From Monosporascus cannonballus (lineage: Eukaryota; Ascomycota; Sordariomycetes; Xylariales), in contig QJNS01000040.1 in NCBI GenBank assembly GCA_004154925.1, positions 248,001 through 312,000 of the forward strand: a DNA stretch of 64,000 bases, read 5' to 3'. Below, in pieces: positions 48,239-58,583 of this stretch (position 1 is the stretch's first letter; every line of letters begins with the position of its first letter). The notes below the pieces were generated by a model. It had not been told where the DNA came from. It saw only the letters and a list, made by a program, of their open reading frames with translations, and did no database searches. Made by a program: the position numbers and the translations under genes.

Positions 48239-49024
48239 TTATGCGGAGCAAGAGGTAGGGTGCCCGGGGTCCTCGACCGGTTCCGTTTTCCTCGACGATT
48301 GTCGGGGTCGCCGTATACTGGAGGCGCTTAGAGGACGCCAAGGCGGTCGGGTAGGGCAGAACCGAGAATGGAGTGGTGGGCTGGGATGAGTCAGCAGACA
48401 CTCCGTGCCGTATGTTCGATATTGCTCATCTGTGAAGATTTTCTTGTTGGCCTCCTCGATCATGCCAGATCCATTTTGCAAAAACAGAATTTGTGAGGAA
48501 GCGTTGAGCCTATGCTTCAGAGGCTGCAGAGCTGATGCTGTTTGCGGCCCTTTGGCCGAAACAACGAGGTGATGGATGATATCGTCCTGCACAGCTGTGC
48601 TCAACCCTGGCATCGGTCCATCCGGTGTCTCTGAAGAAACGCGGTGCCACTTCCCATCTTCTAACACTTCGAGATGATAGTTGCCATGGCGGTCCACGAC
48701 CTCTCCTTCCCTCGTTTCCAACCTTATTTTGCTACCCTTGTTGAAGAATTCGTTGGCAAGAGAGGCTCGGTGTAGTAGCAAAGTGATGGATGGGGTCAAC
48801 GGAGCGGGCACCTCGGCGAGTGAATGGGCTGCAAAGGTGCCAATGCTGCCTAACCCTAGGACATGCACCCGAGGCTGGCTAGCTTTTACAATCATAGTTC
48901 TCATCCAGATCGATGGCTTCAGCGTGTTGGTTTTTAGCCTGTGAAGTATATGCAGTGATATAGGTATGCGCCACCCCATGAGGAACTCATCTCTTTTGAG
49001 TCCAGAGAAGCCAGAAACACCCAT
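48239..49024 (-). pseudogene. Ketopantoate reductase family (PanE/ApbA-like) gene, 3' part frameshifted and gapped
   Basis: From the ATG at 49,024 the frame gives VHVLGLGSIGTFAAHSLAE, an NADP-binding GxGxxG segment (about residues 55-70), then HHLVVSAKGPQTASALQPL and ILFLQNGSGMIEEANKKIF, both typical of 2-dehydropantoate 2-reductases and of 2-ketoisovalerate reductases. After IFTDEQYRTYG the expected C-terminal domain is not in this frame. A more family-like stretch (PTTPFSVL, then APYLLLRIM) is in another frame from about 48,395, and the N gap follows. A start at 48,904 (MRTMIVKAS) is also possible. It may be a true pseudogene or damaged by poor assembly around the G-run. It is co-oriented with the aminotransferase, which supports a shared 2-keto acid pathway. 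Confidence 0.7.
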
Positions 49025-49934
49025 TATGCGTCCTGCGCTTGGTGGTTTGCTTACATGAAGAACTGGACTTGAGGAGAACTCATTCCCGGTGCGCCCTGCT
49101 GATTGCAAGCTTTGGACGCGAGCTCGGGTCCACTCCGCGCCTCTGCAAGGGCGCGTTTTCGAGATCTCTGAGCATAGGCCCGATATGATCAAAGATTGCT
49201 CCAGGTCTAGTGTCCGCGTTCTTATCCATTACGGCTGCATACTGACTCGCGATCATGGCCCACGTTTCCACATTGGTTTTACTTTGTCGCAGAAACGGCT
49301 GGACCCGGAAGCCCGAAGCAGACAACCACTACGCCTCAAATAAATGTGAAGAGAGTTAAAAGAGAGATTGCTATCCCCCGCGGTTAAGTTTTCATCTGGT
49401 TGGTGGTGTCTCGCTCGGCACGCCCGCACTGCGTATGTACAGCAAGGGTTGGCAATGATTGTAAGCTGATGGCGGCGCACGACAGGCGATGGTATAGGGC
49501 GTGAGGCGTGGGGCGTTGTCAGGGAAAATGGTAAAGTACGGAGTGAGAGGCAGAAGAAGCAGCCCAGCAGGTGGTTCATAGTATGGGTAGTGAATAGATG
49601 ACCATTAATGCCTGCCCTTTTCTAACTACTCGGGGGCGAAGCCCCCCTATATATACACAAACTGGAGCCAAACTGGTGGGTCGCTGGGCCCCGGAAAGGG
49701 GGCCGCACCTTGGCACCTGACAGGCGTGGGGCGCGAAAATAGGTTTAATTCCCGGGTCGGGTCCGGAGCGGAGTCTCAGGTTACCAAAGCGGCAACCAGA
49801 GGGTTGGTTAACTTCTTTGCCGAGGCCCGGATCCGTAATTTGTGTGAACCTCCAATGACTTCGGAACTTTCCCTCCCGTTCTACAGCCTGATTCATCGGG
49901 ACTATACCGTCCTTCCTTCACGATCGTTGTCACG
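49025..49934. other. Divergent intergenic region with a G/C hairpin
   Basis: No gene is recognised. At 49,632-49,646 GGGGGC-GAA-GCCCCC forms a perfect 6-bp hairpin, followed at once by CTATATATACA. This looks like a leftover of a small repeat or a strong local structure. The region separates the minus-strand reductase from the plus-strand transporter and probably contains both promoters. Confidence 0.4.
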
Positions 49935-51627
49935 ATGGCTGCATCACCAGCAGGGAGCCTTTGGCTCGACACCTCCCTTGACCTATCAGATGAGAAGAAC
50001 CCCATCAAATTTTCTTCTGTAAGCAGAGCATTGTTTCGAATCATGTTCCTCCGGAAGCGGGAATACCGGCAATAATCTGACTTGTGGCTTCAGGGCAAAA
50101 AGGCACGGGTTGTGGCCGCAGGAATTGCAATAACAATCAACAGCGCTCTTGGCTCATCGTTACCCTCTGGAGGGGCGAGCGATATTGCCAAAGCCTTCTC
50201 GGTCACAGATCCATTGCAGCTAGTCTTGCTCAACTCCATCTATATGCTTGGGTTTGCGATCGGACCGCCCATCTTTGGGCCTCTGAGTGAGCATGTCGGG
50301 CGCCGCCTTGTGCTTATTAGTACCTATGTTGGCTACATGCTTTCCACGTTATGCTGCGCCGTGAGTCCAAATTACGCTGCACTGCTGTTGTTCCGTCTGC
50401 TTTGCGGGATTGCTGCTGCCGCTCCCAACGCGGTGGTCGGTCCCCTGTATGCCGACATATACGATCATCCGGAGCCGAGAGGCAGGTCAATGGCATACTT
50501 CATGTGCGCGACCTCCATGACGCCACCATTTGGGCCCATCATCTCCGGGTACGCGACCAGACACTCCTGGCGCCTAACATTCTGGATTGGGTTGGGCATT
50601 GCTGCGGCATTCCTCCCACTCGTGCTTTGTCTCCCAGAAACTTTTGCTCCTGTTATCAGGAGAAAATGGATGCAGCACAGCACTGATCAAGAGGGTTTTG
50701 ATTACCTGGCGTCTTCTGAGAATCAACGATGGGCGCTTGTACAGGAGCTCAAGGTGGTCTTTTCACGGCCTTTCATCATGATCCTCCGCGAACCGGTTGT
50801 ACTCTTTTCATCCCTTTACCTGGCTCTAGTTTATGCGACCCTGTACCTGTTCTTTCAGGCTTACCCAATCATATTCCGAGGTTAGTGGCACTATTTAGCC
50901 CAAAATCCAGTGAATTAAATTGCTTATAACTTCTAGGGGTTTACGGACTGTCGTACGGTGAAGTCGGATTGACCTTCTTGCCAGGTAAGTTCGCCACGCC
51001 TAGTCCGAGTCGACTTGAACTTCTGACACGATATCAGTCACGGCTGGCTCTTCTCTTGCTTTAGCCGTGTTTCTTTGGTATAGTTCATGCCATGCTTCTG
51101 CCATGAAGGCGGGTGCCTCTTGGGCAAAAAATATCGAGTATCGCCGCCTTCCTCCTGCGTGTGCCGGCGGCCCAGCGTACGTAGCCCTTGGTGATATCCC
51201 CATGACCATCAGAGAAACCGACACCTCTTCTAGTATCGTTATTTCTTTATTCTGGCTCGGTTGGACGCCATACACAGCAATTTACCCGGCGGTACCGGCA
51301 CTCTCAGGGGTTCTGTTTGGTGTTGGGTACCTGGTGATCTTCATGGCATTGCTCAACTATGTCACCGATGCGTACAGACAGTTTTCTGCGTCGGCGCAGG
51401 CCGCTGCAAGTACAACAAGGTCAATAACTGCCGTTTGCCTGCCTCTGGCTGCTCCCCAGATGTACGAGAAGCTCGGGATTCAGTGGGCATGTTCTCTGCT
51501 CGCCTTCATCACGCTAGCGTTGGCATTCATCCCTCTGATCTTCATCCGTTATGGGGAGGATCTCCGGAGGCGGAGCCCCTTCTGCCAAAAGCTGTCGAAC
51601 TCAGCAAACATAGTGGCCATGACATGA
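49935..51627 (+). CDS. MFS transporter, DHA1 (drug/polyamine:H+ antiporter) type
   Basis: Five exons: 49,935-50,018, 50,094-50,880, 50,937-50,984, 51,065-51,176 and 51,234-51,627, total 474 residues. All junctions are GT-AG and keep the frame. Exon 1 gives MAASPAGSLWLDTSLDLSDE. The membrane domain begins AAGIAITINSALGSSL. GPLSEHVGRRLVL is the MFS motif A loop, and GPIISGYATRHSWRLTFWIG fits the DHA1 motif C region. About 12 membrane segments are expected, with a central loop around residues 220-260. The fourth intron (57 bp, GTACGT donor) has no stop and is a multiple of three, so an unspliced form would add 19 residues between GGPA and IVISLFWLGWT. Intact, plasma-membrane efflux likely; substrate unknown. 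Confidence 0.87.
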
Positions 51628-51769
51628 TTTGCGATAAACTTGAAGACCCCAGCCGGAATATAGATCTTTTCTAATTAAGCTGTCATTTTCTGCCGACTCT
51701 GTTTTCTCCTTCTGGCAGCTGTCACGGTATCACGTAACCACGTGAGCGACTTATATAGATTTCACTTGA

Positions 51770-52519
51770 TGTGTGAGGACGGGAGAAGGGGAACAAGTCG
51801 ACCTCCCAGGGGTTCGACGGATTAACTCAACACATATTCCCACAACACAAAAAGGTACCAAACGTATCCAAGGGCCCACAGTAAGGTCTAGGCGCCGTTC
51901 CAGCTCGTTCCGAAGCACCAAAATGGCCGGCTGGACGCGCTCCGAAACCGCGACTGAAGCACCGCGTCAGTCGCAATGAGCGCGCATTGCTACGCAGGGA
52001 GCCAAGGAAAAAGCTCTCAATTGGGACGACCCAACTAGCCAGTATGAGGAAGTTAGTGAACTTCAACAGACTCCGCACGGGGAGGGGGGGCCTCAAGCCA
52101 TTGGACAAACTCAAGAACGACAAGCTAGTCCGCAGTTATCGTACACAGAAATAGCTAGGACATCCTCTACAAGCATGCCATCGAACATCGGGACACTCTC
52201 GACAAGGTTAACGACCCCATCTACTCTCACCGATACGCTAATTATACTTCACACTGGATACCTCTAGAACACCCCTGATTGTTTAGAGCGGAAAACCCCA
52301 GGTACAGTTAGATCTATCATCGAACAAGAAATGCGAAACACGGAAGGCCAAGAATCATGGCGATGCGCCGCCGTCTCAAGAGATGGCAAAAACCAAGACC
52401 GGATCTGTGTAATGTGCCGGGATGAAGCCGAACTCCAGAAGGTCAGGAGGATATTAGAGGGAAAGACGGCTCCAGGAACCCGGAAAGTCGGATCTGCGGC
52501 TCCACATAATCTTGTATAA
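51770..52519 (+). pseudogene. Tad1-type LINE ORF1 fragment
   Basis: Frames interrupted by stops give SYTEIARTSSTSMPSNI, then TTPSTLTDTL near 52,140-52,240, then in one open frame QESWRCAAVSRDGKNQDRI followed by CVMCRDEAELQKVRRI (52,331-52,519). This resembles the gag-like ORF1 of fungal Tad1-clade LINEs, where EGxxxWRCxAVxRDxKNxxRIRVxCRDE is a recurrent block. No reverse transcriptase is nearby, so only a 5' fragment is left. It is not AT-rich, unlike all the LTR elements. The left boundary is uncertain. Confidence 0.55.
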
Positions 52520-52850
52520 CTTTACTAAGTTCTATAGTTTTAAAGCTTTGTCGCGCTCCTGGTTGATAACAAGAGTTCTACGCCTTACCTACTTAAGGCT
52601 ACCAGTAGAAACATTCTGGGTTATAGCGACAGTACGGAGTGAATAGCGCCGTGCCTGTGCGAGGCAGTCTTGTGCCAATGACGTCTATATGATGAAATTC
52701 CCCAAGTGGGGCGATAGCAGGCTCATAGCCCATCCATCTAGTACTGTATAACTCGGCCATAATTAGGGTTAAATCAGTCAACTCATATATCGCAACTAGC
52801 CTAAAGCCCTAACCGCCTTTCAATTGTCCTAGGCTTCATTCACATCTGCC

Positions 52851-53411
52851 ATGCCACCAAAGCTGACACCCACGCCACTGTCATCCCTCCGCGTCTCTCG
52901 GCACGCTATTCCCTCCCATAACCTCATCCCGAACACTAGCATCCAGAACAAGCCGCTGCTGCACTATCACGCGGCCTTCCCACCGGCGGAGCTGACCCCC
53001 TCCTCGATAGAGTCGCACCTAGCGTCGGTCGGGGTCGTGGAACCCCAGTGGCGCTTCTCCATGTACAGGACGACGCACTTTCACTCCACGACACACGAGG
53101 TGCTGTGCGTCAGCCGGGGCAGGGCGAGGCTCTGCTTCGGTGGCGAGGACAACCCGGGAAGGGTCGAGACGGAGGTCGAGAAGGGCGACGTCCTCGTCCT
53201 GCCCGCCGGCGTCGGACACAGACTCCTGGAGGATCTTACCACGGAAGGGGGCGGTGGTTTCGAGATGGTAGGCTCCTATCCCAAGGGCTGTAATTGGGAT
53301 ATGTGCTATGGCAAGAAGGGGGAGGAGCCCAAGGTTCAGGGTATCGCCGGGTTGCCTTGGTTTCAGAAGGATCCGGTATACGGAGATCAGGGACCCGTAC
53401 TGGACGTCTGA
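52851..53411 (+). CDS. Cupin-domain protein (YjlB-like)
   Basis: An intact, intronless gene for 186 residues. A single cupin barrel spans about residues 65-145: WRFSMYRTTHFHSTTHEVL carries the likely metal ligands His76, His78 and His82/Glu83, and VLPAGVGHRLLED carries the second-motif His123. The family-specific tail GSYPKGCNWDMCYG and FQKDPVYGDQGPV is present, as in the fungal and bacterial YjlB group, whose reaction is not established. No signal peptide, so cytosolic. It stands alone next to the border with the Fot1-like transposon. Base composition is strongly GC-rich at third positions, with no sign of RIP. Confidence 0.88.
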   Translation: MPPKLTPTPLSSLRVSRHAIPSHNLIPNTSIQNKPLLHYHAAFPPAELTPSSIESHLASVGVVEPQWRFSMYRTTHFHSTTHEVLCVSRGRARLCFGGEDNPGRVETEVEKGDVLVLPAGVGHRLLEDLTTEGGGGFEMVGSYPKGCNWDMCYGKKGEEPKVQGIAGLPWFQKDPVYGDQGPVLDV

Positions 53412-53740
53412 TAGCTAGGTTTCACCCCTTCTGCAGGCGTATGCGAGTTCTTTCCGGCCCGACATTGCGCCGTTTCCCCTCTGTATATTAATTCAATGCT
53501 TTTGTGATCAGAATTACTATTTAACTCTATTCTCTCACGCTCCTCAGTCTGTGTCTGCCAGGAGCACAAATGAAGGGGACTAGGGTCGTCCCACCGGAGC
53601 TTTTACCTTATGTCATGGGGAAAATGGGGATCTAAAGGTCTCCAATCAGACACCCCTGGTGACCAGGGGCTATAAAAAGGGCTTCGATCAGCCTCAGTGG
53701 CTTGGGAAGATCTTTCCCGCCTTAGCGTCAGAACTGTCAA
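53412..53740. other. 3' flank of the cupin gene up to the transposon
   Basis: No gene is seen. The target TA of the Fot1-like element is at 53,741-53,742. Confidence 0.6.
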
Positions 53741-53742
53741 TA

Positions 53743-55675
53743 AGATGACCCCCCCATCCGCGCTCCCCCCCATTAACGCTCCACCCAATTTTGAAGCCAT
53801 CGCCATAACAACCTTTTTATTCAAATAACAATATCTTAACAGCCATTTCATCAATTGATTCCATATTAAGTAAACCGTATAATAATGCAATCCGCTTTTA
53901 CTTCGTTATTTTTATCGCTTCCGGAAAGTTCGGTTTCCTGTTAATTTTGCCGAATAATAATGGAACGTCCTTTCGCAAGGGCCTTCCGCCCTACCTTTAC
54001 TTTCCTAACCGAGATTATCTTTACGAAGCCCTTATTGGGCTCGGGCTATACTTTTTTTACATTTTTTAGGTTTCGCTTTTTTTAAGGGCTGTAATTATTT
54101 ACTTATTAAGAATTTCGGTAGCAGAAAATTTAGCGGTTTTATCGTTAAGGGCTTTGGCGAACTTACGGAACAAAAAACATACAGTAAGATTCCCGTAAGC
54201 TGGATTAATTTATACCAGGGCTTTTTCGATCCGAATTAATTCCTTAAATAATTTAAATGTTTTAATATTTAAAGTAATTATTTGGGATAAAAAGTCAAAT
54301 CGTTCTAAGGTAAAAATTAATTTCTAAATAAATATATTTATTATTCCCCCCCTTTTTTTAACGTATTTATTATTTAATATTTTCGCCTTATTAATAAAAT
54401 ACAAATCTATTACTTTTTAACTTTTCATAATATATTCCGAAATTATTATAACCTTTTATTATGCTTTCGCAAACGCCTAAAGGAAATCGGTTTTATTTAT
54501 AATTTCGGAAACCCGCCCGTAATAACGTTTGCGGAATTAATAACGGTATTTCCGTTTTAAGATAACAAATATACTTACGTTAAAAGGTTAAAAAACATAA
54601 AAAATATAGGCAGGTAAGAAAATAATATATATTTTATTTTAAAAACATATTTACATAAATTCCTCGGTAATATAGCTTTTATGGCCGTTAATTATTAATA
54701 ACTTTTATTCGTCCGGGTTCTCGGGCTTGGTATAAGGAATAAAGATTTCGCGAAATTATTTTAAGCCGATTTCGTTATTCGTCCAGCCGTTTTTTAACGT
54801 AATAAAATACTAGTTTTCGTATGCTTTATCGTCCGAATTAAGAAACCATTATTATTATACGTTAATGCCGTTAAAGATTACGAAAAACGGTAACGATTAC
54901 CTGTTAACATTAACATAAACGATTATAATAATTTATCCCTTTTTAAAGGTATCCTTTAAAAAGATATTTTTCCTAAAGGCTTTTTTAAGGACGAAATAAT
55001 TTTCGCCCATACCTTTTATCATTCCGATTTCGTCCGCGTTAAATCGGTTTTTCTATTTAATAACTTTAACTTTCGGCAGGGAAAAACGTCCGAATAAAAT
55101 ATTAATGGAAACCGGGGAAACGTTATTTAAACGCCTATAATTAATAAATTTGCCTTTAATAATCTTAATTCCAAAATAATAACGCAAAAATCGGGCTACT
55201 TAACTTTTTTCTAAGCGTTTAAAGCTGCCGTTATTAATTAGGAGGTATTATGCGTATAAACGGAATCGCGAATAAAATGGCGCATACTTTAATTAACTTT
55301 GTACGATAACTTAACGGGTTAAAGCTTTTTCCTGGATTCGTAATAATTTTTAATAACTTTTATCGAACTTTTTTTTTGTCCGTATACCTTAGATGCGGCG
55401 TAAAATATATTTTTTGTCAACCTGGTAACCCTTAAAGGCTAAACGTAAGGACCTTTTACGTATTATTTCGTTAATAGCCTGCGCCGTACGGAATTAAATT
55501 AAAAGCTACATATCGTTCGAAAGCGCAGATTTTGCTAAAAAATTTTTTTTTTTCAATTTTTTAAAACGTTATTAAAAAGCTTTTTATATGGAAAAAAATC
55601 AGTAAATGGATCGACGCGCAACGCGGTTATGGGGTGGCGCGTTAATGGGGTGGAGCGCGGATGGGGGGGTCATCT
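53743..55675 (-). mobile_element. Fot1/pogo-type (Tc1/mariner superfamily) DNA transposon, RIP-degraded
   Basis: Terminal inverted repeats of about 44 bp with two mismatches lie at 53,743-53,786 and 55,632-55,675 (AGATGACCCCCCCATCCGCG...), flanked by TA at 53,741-53,742 and 55,676-55,677. Length is 1,933 bp, the size of Fot1 elements. The inside is AT-rich. On the minus strand a broken transposase is readable: FNADEIGMIKGMGENYFVL near 54,990-55,045 (first catalytic Asp region), GWTNNEIGLK and FIPYTKPENPDE near 54,715-54,790, and LLIINGHKSYITEEFM near 54,660-54,705, with Asn in place of the usual second catalytic Asp. The transposase cannot be active. Confidence 0.9.
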
Positions 55676-55677
55676 TA

Positions 55678-56758
55678 TAGCCTCAATTTCTTCTGTGACA
55701 CTCTAGCCCTTACGCCAACTATAGGTTGATAGCAAGTCTTGAAGCGTAGGTACGCCATCCGATGGCTCCTAAATGTCAATGCCAGCGCCGCAGGAGGTCA
55801 CCGGGACAGTTAAGTGTTTGCATAGGTGGTCCTGTTAGTAAAATTAATACCGAAAAAGCTCTTTACGACTTCTAAACACTTTTAACCATTTTAGATTTAG
55901 TTTAATATTTACTAATAAGAAGCATTTATCTCATACAGAAGTTGTATATAAGTTAAAGGTATTCTTAGTTATCGTTGTTTCGGCACAGGAATTAAGTACG
56001 GGCCTTCCAGCTTTCTTACAAGTAGCTGCAAATCGGGGATTTATTCCCGTTCTTTTCTGTCTACACCAATGTAATGAGCATCCTTTGCAGCGGCTGGGAG
56101 GATGATTGCACTTACACTGGCTAGTTTCGATACTAGGATTATTAGCACCTGTTGGGTCCTTCGGTCATGGTATTACGGTGGAATTATGTAGATGAAGTCG
56201 CTAGATACGCTGTTGATCCCGCCGGAACGACCCGGGGCTGGAAGCGACGACGACGCGCAAAGCGTAAGGTCAGGGTGGCTTGGTAACGCGGACGAGGTGT
56301 ATTCAGCGGGTCAGAATGGGGGCGAAGAGACGTTCACTTCCGATTTCGATACAACTAGATAAGCCCCAGCAAGATCGGGAGTAGCTTTACTTTACGCTTC
56401 ACTCCCCGCTTGACGTAAATGCACGTAAATCCACCGGTGTACATTCACTGAAAAAAACTCTCAGTGGACGTTCATGCACTTGGGAATAGTCTCATTACTA
56501 ATCATCCCCTATCAAGTCTAGGAAAGTGGATGGATGGATGAATTTCCAGTACTGGTTCCGCCTCGGCAACAATACGCAAACATATATTTGAAGGTCAACG
56601 GGTGTTGCTTTAAGCAACTGAAAGCAAGTAGTTCCTCCAGAAACCGAGGTACCAGCGTTCCTAACAGCCTCCCATTTCACTGCTCCGTCCTCCCCTTTTC
56701 CCGGCAAGCACACCCTCTGCCCGCCCGATTTCCTTTTCCACCCAGAGCCGAGCACTTT
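55678..56758. other. Region without a recognised gene
   Basis: Base composition is mixed: AT-rich near 55,850-55,970 and balanced elsewhere. Only short frames are present. A stretch near 56,060-56,120 could encode SILCSGWEDDCTYTG before a stop, too short to call. Confidence 0.5.
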
Positions 56759-57079
56759 CTAGTACTCGCAAATGCAGCGGCAAGTTCTCCAAGCAAAAAC
56801 GCAGCCGCCTTGAATGACTGCCGTCATCGACTTCCAGTTGCGGCACTTCCCGGTTTCGGCCTCGCCGATGCACGTCTTCAAGCAGCGTCTATCTTCGTCC
56901 CAGTCGGTCTTGCAGCCGCCTTTGGCCTGCCAGTTCTTCTGTGCCATAATCGAGACATCCCCGCTCGCGGACGGGTTCGTCACTTTGTCCTGGACGACAT
57001 CCTGGACAGCATCCTGGGGGGAGGGGAAGGCCGCGGCGACGGCGATGAAGAGAGTGATGAGGATTGTCTTGGGCTGCAT
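56759..57079 (-). CDS. Small secreted cysteine-rich peptide, defensin-like
   Basis: A 106-residue frame with ATG at 57,079. MQPKTILITLFIAVAAAFPS is a clear signal peptide with likely cleavage after AAA. An acidic, Val/Gln/Asp-rich spacer (residues 20-45) precedes a mature domain with eight cysteines at 56, 66, 70, 79, 93, 100, 102 and 104. The C-x3-C at 66-70, the GKC at 77-79 and the CRC at 100-102 recall the cysteine-stabilised alpha-beta fold of defensins. The frame stays open upstream to 57,277, but that part looks like 5' leader. A CATAAATAGG box on the minus strand near 57,252-57,262 could be the TATA element. It may be an antimicrobial peptide or effector. It sits between two transposons, a usual place for fast-evolving secreted genes. 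Confidence 0.7.
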   Translation of the reverse strand: MQPKTILITLFIAVAAAFPSPQDAVQDVVQDKVTNPSASGDVSIMAQKNWQAKGGCKTDWDEDRRCLKTCIGEAETGKCRNWKSMTAVIQGGCVFAWRTCRCICEY

Positions 57080-57720
57080 TTTTCTTGCTGTTTGGTAAAC
57101 GGCGGGGCGCAGAGTGTTTGGGTTGCGAAGGCGCTTTGGAGGCTGTGATGATGTGATGGGACTGATGATGTGTTTGCGAAGTAGACTGGTGGAGGTTATC
57201 TCTTGCTGTGTAGCATAGAACGGTAGGTAAGGGGAAGGGGCAGGCGTCGTCCTATTTATGCTTCTCAGGGAGACCACACAACGAGACTTCTTAGAAGTAC
57301 AACTATCTATTCTCGTTGGACACTAGGAAGTAACGTAGCATATGCCCCGAAGACTATGCGTCCCCCCTCCTTCATCTCTACGGATCACATAGCATAGCAT
57401 GTCGCCCGTAAGCCGACGCAATTCTTATGTTCACGAGGAGAGGACGTTACGGCCGCCCCACGGCTGCGTTCCCATGGCGGGAACAGGGGGTACCTTAACA
57501 TAGGGTGCCTTATGGCTGCTAGACTTCCAATATAGCAACTCCAAAAAAGGCCTCAATTCAGTCCCACTGTTGTGAGTGAGGCTCAGTAGCTGATCAATAG
57601 CTAGCTCTTGGCTCAATTAGATCGGCCTCTAGTTGGGATTACCCTACAATCACCTCCCCACGATCGGACGGTCGAACTATATTAGGTCAAGCGTTTTATG
57701 GTTATATATATTCTCGGAGA
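57080..57720. other. 5' flank of the secreted peptide gene up to the TIR element
   Basis: It holds the presumed promoter of the minus-strand peptide gene. No other gene is recognised. Confidence 0.5.
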
Positions 57721-57722
57721 TA

Positions 57723-58581
57723 AGGCGGCACCCCGATCAACGCCCCACCCCCCAACACGCCGCCATTTCCCATACAAAATTAACAAAACTGCATATTTAT
57801 AACTAATTACCAAAAATAGGTATTAAGAAACGGACAACGAAATAACAATTAAAAGCTTAAAATAAGAGGATATATCGAATATCATTGAAAAAAAATTATA
57901 TTTGTAGCAAGAAAATTATGTTTAAAGTTGACAAAATCAAACGTTAACATTTTTACATACAAATTGTATGGCATAATGTTAAAATCAGACGAGTAAATTT
58001 AGTTATAAATAAATACGTGATAAAAATAAAAAAATAAATCATTTTTATTTAATTTAACTTAAGTTAGTTTTCTACAAGGTATCAAAATATTATTTATATA
58101 TACGTATTATTCGTTACGTTATTATTATTTCAAAATATAGGATCATTTTTCCCATACAAAAAGTTTTTCACTTTTACTCCATTTTTGCGTTTTATGTTAT
58201 ATCTTTATATTTAATAAAGATATTAAAAAATAAAAACCATAACTGCGTAGCTTTTATAAACAAATAATAATACATAAAATAGGTTTTGAATATTGCTAAA
58301 ATTCAGAAAGTTATGAATGTTTTCTTAATATATATCAAATATATAACCAAACGGAATTTCAAATATAATAAAATATCTAAAAATATTACATAATTATTAC
58401 AATTTTTTAAATATGCTTATTCGGTAAGGGGTTTAACACTAATTGTAGTATTAAAGGCCGCTTATTTTTCTAATTTTTATTCGAATTTTAAAGTATTATT
58501 GAAAATATAGCGATTGTGCCGATTTTGCATGGGAAATCGCCGGCGCGTTGAGGGGGTGGGGCATTGATCGGGGTGCCGCCT
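57723..58581. mobile_element. Non-autonomous TIR element (859 bp), TA target site
   Basis: Inverted repeats of about 58-60 bp lie at 57,723-57,780 and 58,522-58,581. They begin AGGCGGCACCCCGATCAA and end with TTTCCCATRCAAAAT, and TA lies on both sides (57,721-57,722 and 58,582-58,583). The inside is very AT-rich and has no recognisable transposase. The subterminal word CCCATACAAAA recurs near 58,150, with a palindromic version near 57,957. The TIR layout resembles the Fot1-like element at 53,743, so it is probably a non-autonomous or internally deleted relative. Confidence 0.85.
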
Positions 58582-58583
58582 TA

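Noticed and set aside
48018..48401. Proline/glycine-rich ORFs across the gap
   Set aside because: They are produced by the G-run and N positions.
56534..57148. 204-residue plus-strand ORF
   Set aside because: It lies antisense to the signal-peptide gene and shows no domain. The minus-strand product is far more protein-like.
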